A stretch of DNA of 64,000 nt, from assembly GCA_024220525.1 (NCBI GenBank), contig JAMYWO010000065.1, positions 100,437-164,436 of the forward strand, given 5' to 3'. Under the pieces are notes generated by a model. That model was not told the DNA's origin and did no database searches. It worked only from the letters and a program-made list of their open reading frames with translations. Shown piece by piece: positions 1-12,653 of this stretch; the stretch's first letter is position 1; every line of letters starts with the position of its first letter. Position numbers and translations under genes: made by a program. Source of the stretch: Cochliopodium minus. Its lineage: Eukaryota > Discosea > Himatismenida > Cochliopodiidae.

Positions 1-852
1 ATTTACGATATAGTCAAAGTCAACATCATCAGAACTTGAAAAAAGATCCATCCTCCATTATTTGTTCTTTTTTGAAAGGTATTCTCATTTTCTTTTTATT
101 TTTTTTTCAGTTAAAAAATATAAAAAAAAAATTTGAAAAGAAGGAAAAGAATATACCTTCAATAAAGATATAAGTTGGAAATTTATTGAGATAATTGATG
201 ATAAATACTTTTGACATTTCTTTCGCGGTTCTTTCATCAATAAAATAAACTGGAATTTTTACTTTCGAAAAATCTAATTCAGCAAAATAAAGATTAACAA
301 AAATATAAAATCAAAAGGAAATGAGTTATTTAAATGGTTATAGTTGATATATTTGTTAATTTTTGTTACAAAATTGTATAAATTCAATTTTACCACCATG
401 CACACTAATAGCGTTAATATCTGGTGAAGCAGAAATTAAAATAACAGCTGATGCATTCAAATTTTGTGCAAGTAGTGCATGTGTTTGAAAATCACATCCA
501 CCTTTCAAAAGTATTTTATTTAGAGGAATATTAAAAATTTAATGTTCTCTTTATAAAATTGATGTGAAACTGTATTTTTAAAACTTTTACCATATGCTAT
601 TGCAAAAATTACGGAGCCTGGTATTACAGTTGGAGGAAGATATGGTTTACATGTATCCAATTTATTTGTATCAGATGAGATTGGAAAGAGAATTGAAGTG
701 AAATTATCAACTTTTGGTGATTTGATATATCTAATTGTTCTCATAAAAAGAACATTTGTTTTATTTGCATTCCTTAACCATGATCCATCACAAAATCCAA
801 ACAAAAATAAGAGAAGGAAGATCGTGAGAAAGTTGATTTTTATATTTTTCAT
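1..852 (-). CDS. PA-domain seven-transmembrane protein, copy 1 (5' part only, runs off left edge)
   Basis: This is the first half of the leftmost member of the tandem family. Exons read on the minus strand are about 591-852, 394-501, 157-273 and 7-91, and then an intron leaves the window. Exon 1 gives a signal peptide ending near GFCDGSW and a conserved SWLRNANKTNVLFMRT stretch. Exons 2-3 give the PA-like part (ASAVILISAS, then KIPVYFIDERTAKEM). Exon 4 starts the first membrane segment (NNGGWIFFQVLMML). Intron phases match the complete copies. A run of T on the plus strand gives an A-rich leader before the ATG. The remaining membrane segments lie outside the window, so integrity cannot be judged. 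Confidence 0.8.
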
Positions 853-1398
853 TATAATACACAGAGGGAAAAGAGTAGTTTTTTTTTTTTTTAATTAAAA
901 GTTTATTTGTTAGAGGAATTAAAAAGGAGATTTTTTTTTTAATTTTTTCATCACTTCGTAAAGGGAATTGTTTTGAAAATATCAAAATGGGAAAAAACTA
1001 ATCAAAATTATGAATTTTTTTTCATTTAAATATTTTTAGATAAAGAAACAAGCTTGATGCTATAAGTTTTATATTTGATCAATTTTTTAAAAAATTTTGA
1101 TTTGTGAAATAATTAAAAATAATGAAAAATCACAACCCCCTATCCAAAAATGCGGAAATTAAAATGAAAATGTTAATCAAAGTATTTTTCTTCTATACTT
1201 TTTCTTAATAGAGGAAGTTGAAATCTCCTCTTTGATTTTAGGATAATGAATTAAAAAGAGAAAAATGCGGAAAATAATAATCAACACCCTTTCTTATTGG
1301 AGGAATTTTTACTCCTCTTTAAGAATTAAATAGAAAGATTATAAAAAAATTTATTTACTTTTAAATAAGTTTAAAAATTAAAATACAAGAAAGATAAG
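853..1398. repeat. Array spacer with a local duplication
   Basis: Between copies 1 and 2 of the 7TM family. Two similar blocks of about 110 bp (near 1148-1240 and 1262-1330) each hold AAAAATGCGGAAA and a GAGGA...TCCTC hairpin-like stretch. No gene. Confidence 0.5.
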
Positions 1399-3444
1399 TT
1401 ATAGTCCACTCCCACTCAGATTTCCAGTGTTTGATTTTCCATATTTTCGTAGGTTTTCAGATTGATTATCTATTTCCTTTGTACTAGAAGAGATCTTGGG
1501 TCTTCTGAAAGTGAGAACTTGTGCCAGAATTATTATGTTGGCTCCTATCCAATAAATAATCCAACATGCTTATAAAAATAAAAAGATTAAAAAAAAAAAC
1601 AATATATCAAAATCTAATCTAATATTTGAATTCAAAAAATTATAAAAAGGAAAAATAAATACTCGCATTATTTGACACAAAAAAAATTGATTGAAACTTT
1701 TTTTTTCTTACCCAAAAAGAGATCTGTATTAAATTTTTCGAGATAATATGTTGAGATTAAAATAGAAACGGAAATGATCGAAAGTAAAATTCCAAATGAT
1801 TGAAAAATGACAAGAGGGAGTATTTTTTTGAACATTTTGTTTTTGAATCTCACCAGTCTATTTATCATAGTTACTCCTACAATCAAAAAGTACACAAAAA
1901 TAGAAACCAAAAATATGAGCGATACAATTGCATTAGCTCTCACTAATTTAGCAACCTAATATTAAATTTCAAATTTAGTTCATTTTTTTATCAAAAAAAA
2001 AAACAAGAATAAATTACTGCTAATTTAACGTTGAGTGTAATCACAAATGCAATGTAAACAACCCATAATATAATGGAAACTGCCAAAAAAGGGTATTTAA
2101 AGTAGTCCAACTTTGCCTCCTTTATTTTATTAAAATTATTCTTCTTGTTGATTTTTTTTTTTTGATATTTTTTTACCATCATCTTTCTTTGGATTAATAG
2201 TTCATTCAAGAAAAAAGACATCAATGAAAGTGACATTATAATTGAAGGTACGCTCAATACTATTTTAAAAATTAAGTTATTTTTAAGAATTGAGAATGGT
2301 GGAAAAAAAAAAATTTTACTCAACGTGGAAGAAACAAATCCAGATTTGATGTAAGAATGTGAACCCCAAGGATCTAACTAATTTTAATAATATTTTTAAT
2401 TTTTAGAAGAAAATTTAATAAAAAAGAAATTACTAGTGATAAAAAGAGAAAAAGGATGGAAAGCAAATTATTCAACAAACAGATTTTTTGGATATTAAGA
2501 GAAATTCCAGTGTGCTTGAATGCAAGATATAATCCTCTCAACGCAATCAAAAAACTATCCAAAAGAAAATAATTTATTATTTGAAGAGGAAAAATTTTTA
2601 ATATTTACGATATGGTACAAGCCAACATCATTAGAACTTGAAAAAAGATCCATCCTCCATTATTTGTTCTTTTCTGAAAGGTATTCTCATTTTCTTTTTA
2701 TTTTTTTTTTCAGTTAAAATATATATAAAAAAAAATTTTGATCAAAAGAAATAATATACCTTCAACATAGATATAGGTTGGAAGATTACTGAGATAATTG
2801 AGAATAAATATTTTTGACATTTCTTTTGCAGTTCCTGCATCAATAAAATAAAGAGGGATTTTAACTTTCGAGAAATCTAATTCAAAATTAGGAAATAAAT
2901 TGATCAAATGAATTTATTTTAATATTTGTCAGAGTTTACCTCCTTGGTAGATTGTTGAATCCACATCTAACGATGCTGATACTAATATAACAGCCGATGC
3001 ATTCATATTTTGAGCTAATAGAACATGAGTTTGAATATCACATCCTCCTTCAGAAAATATAATTAATTTTTGGGTTTTATAAATATTGGTTTATGTTTTC
3101 TATTTAATTAATTTGCCAAAAATTAATTATGTTCTCTTATACAATACAAGATGAAATGATCCCATTTACTTTAAATTTTTACCGTATGCTATCCCGAAAA
3201 TTACAGAACCTGGTATTATAGGTGGAGGAAGATATGGTTTGCATGTATCCAATTTTTTTGTATCAGTTGAGATTGGTAACAGTATAGATGTAAAATTATC
3301 AACTTTTGGTGATTTGATATATCTTAGTGTTCTCATAAAAAGAACATTTGTTTGATTAGCATTCCTTAACCATGATCCATCACAAAATCCAATCAAAAAT
3401 AAGATGAAGAAGAAAGTGAGAAAGTTGATTTTTATGTTCTTCAT
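1399..3444 (-). CDS. PA-domain seven-transmembrane protein, copy 2 (best complete model)
   Basis: Ten exons: 3183-3444, 2940-3047, 2760-2876, 2609-2693, 2434-2554, 2320-2377, 2177-2259, 2018-2119, 1712-1955 and 1399-1568. They sum to 1350 nt, or 449 residues, with all phases consistent. The order is signal peptide, PA-like ectodomain (NASAVILVSAS; IPLYFIDAGTAKEMSK), then seven hydrophobic segments. Landmarks are WIFFQVLMML (TM1), CLLNNLLSILFLFLSL followed by LDPWGSHSY (TM2), VPSIIMSLSLMSFFLNE (TM3), FPxLxVSIIxW-type TM4, VSLIFLVSIFVYF (TM5), LVIFQSFGILL (TM6) and CWIIYWIGANIII (TM7). The basic cytosolic tail ends SGSGL. The topology is receptor-like. The LDPWG turn and TM5-TM7 style recall THH1/TOM1-type or GPCR-like families, but that link is a guess. 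I see no presenilin-type aspartates, so SPPL2 (PA plus 9 TM) is unlikely. Confidence 0.85.
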
Positions 3445-3909
3445 TTTTATTCGTTTTTTTTTTTAATTTATTTTTTTTTTTTTGAAGAGGAAGTTTTAAA
3501 TCAATTTAAATTATTTAATTATTCATACTGCAAATAATTCTCCTCGTTTTAATTGAAATAATAAAAAAAAAGATTATTTGTCCGAATGATTTCATAATTA
3601 AAAAAATTTTATATTAAAGATCCAAATAAAGCATAAGGAAAAATAATTTGCATAATTATGCGAATCACCATACACTGTATGTATTATCATTTGTATATTA
3701 GAAGTTATCTCTCCAATATAGATGAATGATTTTTTTTTATCCGTGTTAAATTATTTAATTATTTTTTCATTTGGTACAGACACATATTTAAAAAAAAAAA
3801 AAATTTCCCCTTATGAAGAAAAGAGGATTTTATTTTTACAAAGTTTATTTGAGATAAAGCATCAAAAAAGAAATGGATCTCAGTATTTGAAATACAAGTA
3901 TACATAAAA
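3445..3909. other. Array spacer
   Basis: Upstream region of 7TM copy 2. It has a long T-run (A-run on the coding strand) close to the ATG and the dispersed repeat at 3632. No gene. Confidence 0.6.
3632..3730. repeat. Dispersed repeat, copy 1
   Basis: About 95 bp upstream of copy 2 of the 7TM array, containing CACCATACACTGTAT and TAGAAGTTATCTCTCCAATA. It matches 58804-58893 with small gaps. Confidence 0.7.
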
Positions 3910-5883
3910 TTATAATCCACTACCACTGGAGTTTATCTTTCCAGAACTCATTCTTCCAGGCATTTCTAGGTTTTCAAATTGTTTCTCCTGAGTACTTGAA
4001 GGAATTTTTGGTTTCCTGAAAGTTAGAACTTGAGCCAATACAATAATATTTGCAGCGATCCAATAGATTATCCAGCATCCTTTTTACAAAATAAAAAAAA
4101 AAGATAATAAAACAATAAAATTATTCTTTTTTTTTCTTACCCAAAAAGAGATTTGTATTAAACTTTTCTAAATAATAAATGCAAATCAAGATAGAGTCAA
4201 CAATGATGAGTACTAAAATACCAAATGATTGGAAAATGACGAGTGGAAGAACTTTTCTGATCATTTTGTTTTTGAATCTCAATAGCCTCTTTATCATAAC
4301 TGCTCCCACAACAATAAAGTACACAAAAATAGATATTAAAAAAATGAGTGTTATTATTGTATTTGATCTTATCAAATTTGCAACCTGTGAATTGTTTTTT
4401 TTTGTTCAGTTAAAATTTAAAAGTAAGAATTTTAAAAGAAATAAACAAAGTTTTACTGCTAATTTCAAATTGAGAGTAACAACAAAAGCTATGTAGACCG
4501 CCCATATTACTATGGAAATTATAAAAAAGGGATACTTGAAATAGTCCAACCTTGGTTCCTATTAATTTTATAAAGTTTATTATTAAGTTTATTTTTAAAT
4601 TTTTTTTATTTACCATCATTTTTCTTTGTATCAAAACTTCATTTAAAAAGAAAGACATCAATGAAAGAGACATGATAATTGATGGAACACTCAAAACTAC
4701 AAAACATAAGAATTTGGTTTCTAATTAATATTTTCTTTTAAATGAAAGGGAAAATGATTTTACTTGTTGCGGTATATACAAATTGATATTTGATATAATG
4801 ATGTGAACCCCAAGGATCTAACTGAGATTTGATTATATTAGAATCTTTTATTTGAAAGCTTTTTTGGAAATTACCAGTGATAAAAAGAGAAATATGATGG
4901 AAAGAATATTATTCAACAAACAAATCTTTTGGATGTTCAAAGATACTCCAGAATTTTTTATGGCAAGGAATAATCCTCTAATTGCAATCAAAAAACTATC
5001 CAAAAGAAATAATTTATTATTTGAAGAGGAAAATGTTCATAATTACGATATAGTCAAAGTCAACATCATTAGAACTTGAAAAAAGATCCATCCTCCATTA
5101 TTTGTTCTTTTATCAAAGGTATTCTCATTTTCTTTTATTTTTTTTTTGGTTCAGTTAAATAAATAAAATAGAAAGAATATACCTTCAACATAGATATAGG
5201 TTGGAATCTTATTGAGATAATTGATGATAAATATTCTTGACATTTCTTTCGCTGTTCTTGCATCTATCAAATAAACAGGAATTTTCACTCTAGAGAAATC
5301 TAATTCAAAAATTCAATATTTAAATTATCATATTAGGAAATGAGTTATATCAATGGTTTTATAGTTGATTTCTTTTAACATATTCTTACCATTATACATT
5401 GATCCTTCGATCTCCGGAGATGAACTAACTAAAATCACAGCGGATGCATTCATATTTTGAGCTATTAGTGCATGTTGTTTAAGATCACATCCCCCTTATT
5501 TAAAATCGAATAAATTATGTACGAAAAAAATTAAATTATTAAAATATTCAAAAATGTCCTCTTTTGATAAACTCAAAAATAAATCTGGATCGTTTCTAAA
5601 AAGTTAATGATTCAAATATTTTACCATAAGCAATCCCAAAAATTACAGATCCTTTAATTACAGTTGGAGGAAGATAGGGTTTGCATGTATTCAATTTATT
5701 TGTATCAGTGGAGATTGGGAAAAGTATTGATGTGAAATTATCTAATTTTTGTGATTTGATGTGTCTTATTGTTCTCATATAAAGAACATTTGTTTTATTT
5801 ACATTCCTTAACCATGATCCATCGCAAAATCCTATCATTAGAAAGATGACAATTAGAGTAAAGATTTTTTTTTGAGGGTTCAT
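3910..5883 (-). CDS. PA-domain seven-transmembrane protein, copy 3
   Basis: This is a complete paralogue with the same exon layout as its neighbour. Exon 1 (about 5625-5883) begins MNPQKKIFTLIVIF and reaches GFCDGSWLRNVNKTN. The PA-like exons lie near 5395-5497 and 5180-5300. The first membrane segment lies near 5045-5125, followed by the LDPWGSHHY-type exon near 4780-4820. Membrane segments 3-6 follow, and the last exon (3910 to about 4080) encodes GCWIIYWIAANIIVLAQVL and a tail ending SSGSGL. The exon for TM5-TM6 (about 4141-4385) reads through intact. I found no internal frame break. Exons 4-7 are very close in sequence to those of other copies, which fits recent duplication or conversion. 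Confidence 0.8.
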
Positions 5884-6150
5884 TTCTATTTTTCTTTTTT
5901 TTTTTTTTTTATTAATTTTTATTATTTAAATATCCTCCTTTTAAAGCAGTGAAATGCTGCAAATTAAACCCAAAGTTTTTTCATTTGTTTCCAAAAAGGA
6001 ATAAACAAAAGAAAGAATATATAATTAAACAGTTTTTTCAAAGAAAAAAATATCCTCCTTTTATTTTTTTTTATCTGTTCAATAAAAAAAAAAAGAAAGA
6101 ATTAAAAAGAAATTTATAAAAAAGTTTTATTAAAAATACAAGGAATTAAA

Positions 6151-7983
6151 TTATATTCCACTCCCACTAGAGTACAGATTTCCAGAACTCATTTTACCAG
6201 GTCTTTCTAGGTTCTCAAATTGTTTATCCTTTGTGACAGAAGAAGTTTTGGGTCTCCTAAAAGTTAAAACTTGTGCCAAAATTATAATGTTAGCTGACAA
6301 CCAATAAATAATCCAACAAGCTAAAATTTTAAAAAAGTTTAACTTTTTAGAATGAAAAATCAAAAATTTTTTTACATAAAAAGAGGTCTGGATTAAATTT
6401 CTCTAGGTAATAAATGGCAACCAAGATAGAAGCAACAATAATAAATAATAATATACCAAAAGTTTGGAAAATGACAAGAGGAAGGACCTTTTTAGTCATA
6501 CTATTTTGGAATCTCACTAACCTTTTAATCATCAATACACCCACAATCGTAAAGTATACAAAGATAAATAATATATAAATCAATGATATTACTGCGCAAG
6601 CTCTTATCAATTTTACAACCTAATAATAAAGTATTTATTGTTTTCGTTTATGGGTTATTGTTAAAAGTTTACAGCTTTGTTCAAATCTATAGTTATCACA
6701 AATGCTAAATAAATCACCCATTGCACAAGAGATACCATTAAAAATGGGTATTTAAAGTAATCTAAACTTGGTTCCTATCATTTAAAAAGGGGTTTTATTG
6801 TAAGTAAATTATGAAAAATTGTTTGTTACCATCATTTTTCTTTGAATTAAAACTTCATTCAAGAAGAAAGACATCAAAGAAAGTTGCATTATTAATGATG
6901 GAATGCTGATTACTTTGTTAAGGAAAGATGATGAAATTTAAATTTATTTAGGTGATATTATTTTACTTGTTGTCGCAAAAACAAACTCATGTTTCATGTA
7001 AGAATGAGAACCCCATGGATCCAACTGAAATTAAAATTATTTTAAAAATTCTTTTTCAAAAGTAAAAGATTACAAGTGATAAAAAGAGGATTATTATGGA
7101 GAGTATGTTTCCCAATAAACAAATCTTTTGGATGTTCATTTTTTTCCCAGAATGTTTAAAAGCCAGATACAATCCTCTCATTGCAATCAAAAATCTTTTG
7201 TTTTGAAAATTATATTAAAAAGAAAAAAGTTTATCGTATTATCTTTACGAAATGGTCAAAGTTAACATCATTATTGTTTGAAAAAAAATCCATCCTCCAT
7301 TATTTGTTCTTTTATAGAAGATATTCTCATTTTCTAGTTTAAAATTAAAAAAAAAATTTTTTCAGTTAAGAAAAAATAAAGAAATATTGGAAAGAGACAT
7401 TGAATATACCTTCTATATAGATATAGGTAGGAAGTTTATTAAGATAATTGATGATGAATATTCTTGACATTTCTTTTGCAGTTCCTTCATCGATGAAATA
7501 TAGTGGAATTTTCACTCCAGAGAAATCACCTTCCAATAGAGCATCGATATCTAAAGATACTGAAACCAATATTATTGCAGATGCATTCATATCTTGAGCA
7601 ATAAGAGAATGTTTTTTATAATTGCATCCCCCTATTCATACATTAAAAATTATAAACACTTATTAACTTGAAAGGTAAAAATATAGGCTTTTTTTATCTT
7701 TTGATGTATGTTTATTTTTTACCATAAGCAATCCCAAAAATTACAGAGCCTGGAATTACAGTTGGAGGAAGATATGGTTTACATGTATCCAATTTATTTG
7801 TATCAGTTGAGATTGGGAAGAGGATTGAAGTGAAATTATCAACTTTTGGTGATTTGAAATACCTTATTGTTCTCATATAAAGAACATTTGTTTGATTTGC
7901 ATTCCTCAACCATGATCCATCACAAAATCCAATCAAAAAAAAAACAAAATCAAAAGAAAAGAATTAATGTTGAATATCTTCAT
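6151..7983 (-). CDS. PA-domain seven-transmembrane protein, copy 4 (frame break in signal peptide run)
   Basis: The body of the gene is intact, from GFCDGSWLRNANQTN through the PA-like domain and seven membrane segments to the tail ending SSGSGI. Two things differ from its neighbours. First, the natural start (ATG at 7981-7983, MKIFNINSFLLIL) is out of frame with the rest because a run of ten T (minus strand, about 7935-7944) is one base short. This could be a real mutation or a homopolymer sequencing error. If real, translation could only begin at MIGFCDG and the signal peptide would be lost. Second, PA-like exons 2 and 3 are fused in one exon (about 7410-7633), so the gene has nine exons, a state shared with copy 5. 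Confidence 0.7.
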
Positions 7984-8086
7984 TGAATTTTTCAAATTTT
8001 TTTTTTAATTTTTTCAAAAATTCAAAAATATTAATTTTTTTACAGTTTATAGAATTGAGAGAAAAGATAAAACTTTATCATCTTGA

Positions 8087-9917
8087 TTAAAAACCACTTC
8101 CCTCATAATTTATAGTTCCACCTGTATTAAAAGTTCCAGAACGAGTCTTTCCTGGTTTGTCAAGGTTTTCAAATTGTTTTTCTTTGGTGTTTGAAGAAGA
8201 TGCGATCTTTGGTCTCCTAAAAATCAGAACTTGTGCTAAAACAATTATGTTTGTTGATATCCAATAAATAATCCAACCACCTTTATTCATTCAACAAAAA
8301 AAAATATTAAGATCAGATTTAAAAAAAGAATGTTAATCACCTAAAAACAGTTCAGGATTAAATTTTTCGTGATAATAAATGTGTATTGCAATCGAAGCAA
8401 CTGTCATAAAGAGTAATATTCCAAATGATTGAAAAATGACAAGTGGAAGAACTTTTTTGATCATTTTGTTTTTGAATTTCATCAGTCTTTTTATCATGAT
8501 CACACCAACAATGATAAAATAAACAAGTATTGAAAACAAAAATACTAATGTAACTATTGCAGAGGTTCTGACCAAACTGATGACCTAAAATTTTGTTGAA
8601 TAAAATTTTTTAAAATTTTGTTGATAAATTTTACAGCTTTGTTTAGATCAATTGTAATTGTAAATGCCAAATAAATCACCCATGTAGCAAAAGATACAAT
8701 CAAAAATGGGTATTTAAAATAATCTAATTTTGGTTCCTAATTATTTTTTTTTGTTTTTAAAGTTTTTAAAAAAAACTATTTTTCTTTTACCATCATTTTT
8801 CTTTGAATTAAAACTTCGTTCAAAAAAAATGACATCAATGAAAGAGACATTATTATTGAAGGCATACTTAAAACTTTTTAAATTATATTTAAAATAAATG
8901 AATTTTTAATAAAATTGGAAATGTTTTACGAGTAGTCGAAAAAACAAATTCATACTTTAAATAAGAATGTGAACCCCAAGGATCTAACTGATTAAAAGGT
9001 AATAATTTTTAAATTGAATTAAAAAATCAAAATATAAAAAGGAAATTACCAGAGATAAAAAGAGAAGAACTATGGAGAGCAAATTATTCAACAAACAGAT
9101 CATTTGTATATTTATTTTTTTCCCTGAATGTTTTATTGCAAGGTATAACCCTCTCAATGCAATCAAAAAACTAATCAATTTATTTTTTATTTTAATTTTA
9201 ATAAAAATTTAAAGTGGAAAAAAAAAATTTACGAAATTGTGAAAATCAACATCATTATTACTTGAAAAAAAATCCATCCTCCATTTCTCGTTTTTTCATA
9301 AAAAACATTTTGGTTTTCTTTAAAAAATGTTTTAAAGAAAAATTAATAAAGAGTCAAAAAAACAATGATACCTTCGACAAAGATAAAAGTTGGGAGTTGT
9401 TTGAGATAATTTTGGATAAATACTTTGGACATTTCTTTCGCAGTCGCTGCATCAGTAAAATAAACTGGTATTTCAACTTCTGACAAATCACTATCAAGTA
9501 TTGCATCAATATCTGCTGATGCTGATATTATTATAATTGCTGATGCATTCATATTTTGAGCCAATAGACTATGTGTTTTATAATTACAACCACCTTTTCA
9601 ATAATTAAAAAATAAATCATATTGAAAACGAATAAAGTATATGTTTTTTAAAGTAAATTTTTTTTTTTTACCATATGCTATTGCAAAAATTACAGAGCCC
9701 GGAATTACAGCTGGAGGAAGATATGGTTTGCATGTATCCAATTTATTTGTATCAGTTGAGATTGGTAATAGGATTGAAGTGAAATTATCAAGTTTTTTTT
9801 GATTTTACATGTCTAATTGTTCTCATAAAAAGAACATTTGTTTGATTTGCATCCATCACAAAATCCAAACAATAAGAAGATTGTAAAGATAATAGAGATT
9901 TTGAAATGTTTCTTCAT
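8087..9917 (-). pseudogene. PA-domain seven-transmembrane protein, copy 5, exon 1 damaged
   Basis: All downstream parts are recognisable: the fused PA-like exon near 9385-9595 (NASAIIIISAS, then IPVYFTDAATAKEMSK), TM1 near 9235-9300, the LDPWGSHSY exon near 8955, TM3-TM6, and the last exon 8087 to about 8282. Exon 1 (about 9672-9917) starts well with MKKHFKISIIFTIFLL but carries a 14-bp deletion after CDG that removes SWLRN, bounded by a repeated CAT. It also has one extra base in the A-run just before the LDNF codons. The deletion is not a homopolymer artefact, so I call this copy a probable pseudogene, although the rest of its reading frame has not decayed. The loss must be recent. Confidence 0.6.
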
Positions 9918-10198
9918 TCAATTTACAATGATTAAATAGATATTTTAGAGATTTTTTAAACTCTAATTTTTTTAATTTTTAATTTTTATGTTATTTTTTT
10001 TGGATAGTTGGGGTAATTAAAAAAAAAAAATATAAAATAAAATCTATTTTGAGTAACATATCATCTTCAAGTTAATTTTCTTTTTTAAATCTTCCTCATT
10101 CAATGTGCTATTTTATTAACGAGGAATTTTTTCTTCAGAAAAAGAAATTTTATGATACAAAACAACTTTTAATGAAAGAAAAAAAAAAGATGAAAAAT

Positions 10199-12159
10199 TT
10201 ATTTAAAACTATTCCCAGAATTCTGACCAGAAGCATTTTTCCCAGAACTTTTTCCAGACTTTTCAATTGTCTCAAGTTGTCGATCAGTGTTGGAAGAGGA
10301 TTGTTTTGGTTTTCTAAATATCAAAACTTGTGCAAAAATTATCATGTTTGCAGAGATCCAATAAATAATCCAGCATCCTGATGAAAAAGAAATTGAACTT
10401 AAAACACTTTTTTTTTAAAAAAAAACAAAACTTTTCTTACCCAAAAAGAGATTCGAATTGAATCTTACAGAATAAAAGATGGACACCAATATGCAATCTG
10501 CAACGATAAACAGCAAAATTCCAAATGATAGAAAGATGACCAATGGAAGTACTTTTTTGAACATTTGGTTTTTGAATTTCAACAATCTCTTTATCATCAA
10601 CACCCCCACAATCGTAAAGTATAAAAGTATCGATAATAAAAATATGAGTGTAATTATGGTGTTGGCCTTTACAATATTAAGATTCTAAAGAACATAATTA
10701 GTATTTTTTTTAATATTTAAAAGATAGAAAAATTATATACTGATTTTTTGAGATCAATTGTAACAATAAAAGCAATATAGACAGCCCATTGAACAAAGGA
10801 GACCAATAAAAAAGGAAATTTAAAATAATCTAATTTTGGTTCCTATTTATTAAGGAAGGTTGAGAAGATTGTTTACGTTAAAAAACTTGTTGAAAAAATT
10901 TTAATTCTTTTTTTTTTTATTTACCATCATCTTTCTTTGTATCAAAACTTCGTTTAAAAAGAACGACATCAATGAAAGTGACATTATAATTGAAGGAACA
11001 CTCAAAACTTGTTTCAAATAAAAATTTATTATTTTGGTTAAAAAATTCTTTTTGTTAAAAAACTAAAAAATGTTTTTACTTGTTGTGGTAAAAATAAACC
11101 CATATCTCATGAAAGAATGAGAACCCCATGGATCCAACTAATATTTTGAATTTTTGTTCTTTAATTTTTTTGAAAGAATATTTTATAAAAAAAGTTACCA
11201 GTGATAGAAAGAGAAGAATGATGGAAAGAATATTATTCAACAAACAAACATTTTGGATGTTGAAAGTTACTCCAGAATTTTTTATGGCAAGGAATAATCC
11301 TCTAATTGCAATCAAAAAACTATCCAAAAGAAAATAATTTATTATTTGAATTGAAAAATTTTTTTTAATATTTACGATATAGTCAAAGTCAACATCATTA
11401 CAACTTGAAAAAAGATCCATCCTCCATTATTTGTTCTTTTTTGAAAAGTATTCTCATTTTCTTTTTATTTTTTTTTCAGTTAAAAAATATTAAAAAAAAT
11501 TGAAAAGAAGGGAAAGAATATACCTTCAACATAGATATAGGTTGGAAGCTTACTGATAGTATTTTGGATAAATACTTTGAACATTTCTTTTGCTGTTACA
11601 ACATCAATAAAATAAACAGGAATTTTCACTCTAGAGAAATCTAATTCAACAAAATAAAGATTAACACCAAGATAAGATTTAAATGGTGAAAGTTTTTGTA
11701 CCTCCTTGGTTCATTAAAGCCTCAATATCTACAGATCCTGTGAGTAAAATAAAAGCAGATGCATTCATATTTTGAGCCAATAGAACTTGTGTTGGAATAT
11801 CACAACCACGACCTTTTCAAAAAATAATTTTAAAATCTCACTTCAAAATAATAATAATTTTATTGACCACTTTATCTCATTTAACCGAAATTATTTTTTT
11901 TACCTTTTATCCCGAAAATTACAGAACCTCGTATCACAGTTGGAGGCTTATATGGTTTGCATGTATTCCATTTTTTTGTATCGGTTGAGATAGGGAAGAG
12001 GATAGATGTGAAATTGCCCACTTTTGGTGATTTGATATATCTTAGTGTTCTCATTTCCAGAACATTTGTTTTATTTGCATCCCTCAACCATGATCCGTCA
12101 CATAATCCAAACAAAAATAAGAAAAGGATGAAAGAAAGAAAGCTTAATTGTATAGTCAT
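10199..12159 (-). CDS. PA-domain seven-transmembrane protein, copy 6
   Basis: Complete ten-exon paralogue. Exon 1 (about 11901-12159) begins MTIQLSFLSFILFLF and has some substitutions (RDANKTNVLEMRT; KWNTCKPYKPP). The PA-like exons are near 11700-11815 and 11525-11645. Later exons encode TM1 to TM7. The TM5-TM6 exon reads NLNIVKANTIITLIFLLS and LPLVIFLSFGILL. The C-terminal tail differs from copies 1-5: it is longer, rich in Ser, Asn and Lys, and ends NSGNSFK. This tail, and the whole 3' half including introns, is nearly identical to copy 7. The two therefore come from a very recent duplication or gene conversion. Confidence 0.8.
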
Positions 12160-12653
12160 TGTTTTGATTTTAATTTTTTTTTTTTTTATTATTAAATTAT
12201 TTTTTATATATTTTTAATTATGTGGAATTAAATATACTGGAGGGATTAGTTTTTAAATTCTAAAAAAAAAAAAAAAACGAATTATTGTGATCTTGAAAAT
12301 ATTTAATCCTTATTTCTTCAGATTCTTTTTATTAAATTGATTTTCTCAATAATTATTTCAGAAAACCAAAGATAAATCATCAGTCCATTGGAAGAATTTT
12401 TTGTTTAGTTACTAATATTGTTAAAGTTCATCAAATTTATTTGTGAACAATCTGTTTTAATTTTCCGAAAAAATAAGGAAATATAATTTATTATGATCGG
12501 AAAGAAAAATAAAATATTTAAAATAGGGTAAATTTTTGAGAATATAAAAACATGATTTCCCGGTCATTTTTTTTAAATAAAATAAAAAAGAAAGAAAAAG
12601 AAAAAATTTAATGATACAAAACAACTTTTATTGAAAGAAAAAAATTGAAAATT
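12160..12653. other. Array spacer
   Basis: Spacer between 7TM copies 6 and 7. It has the block GGAGGGATTAGTTTTTAAATT (about 12239), also present upstream of copy 7 (about 14970). This could be a shared promoter element. No gene. Confidence 0.5.
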
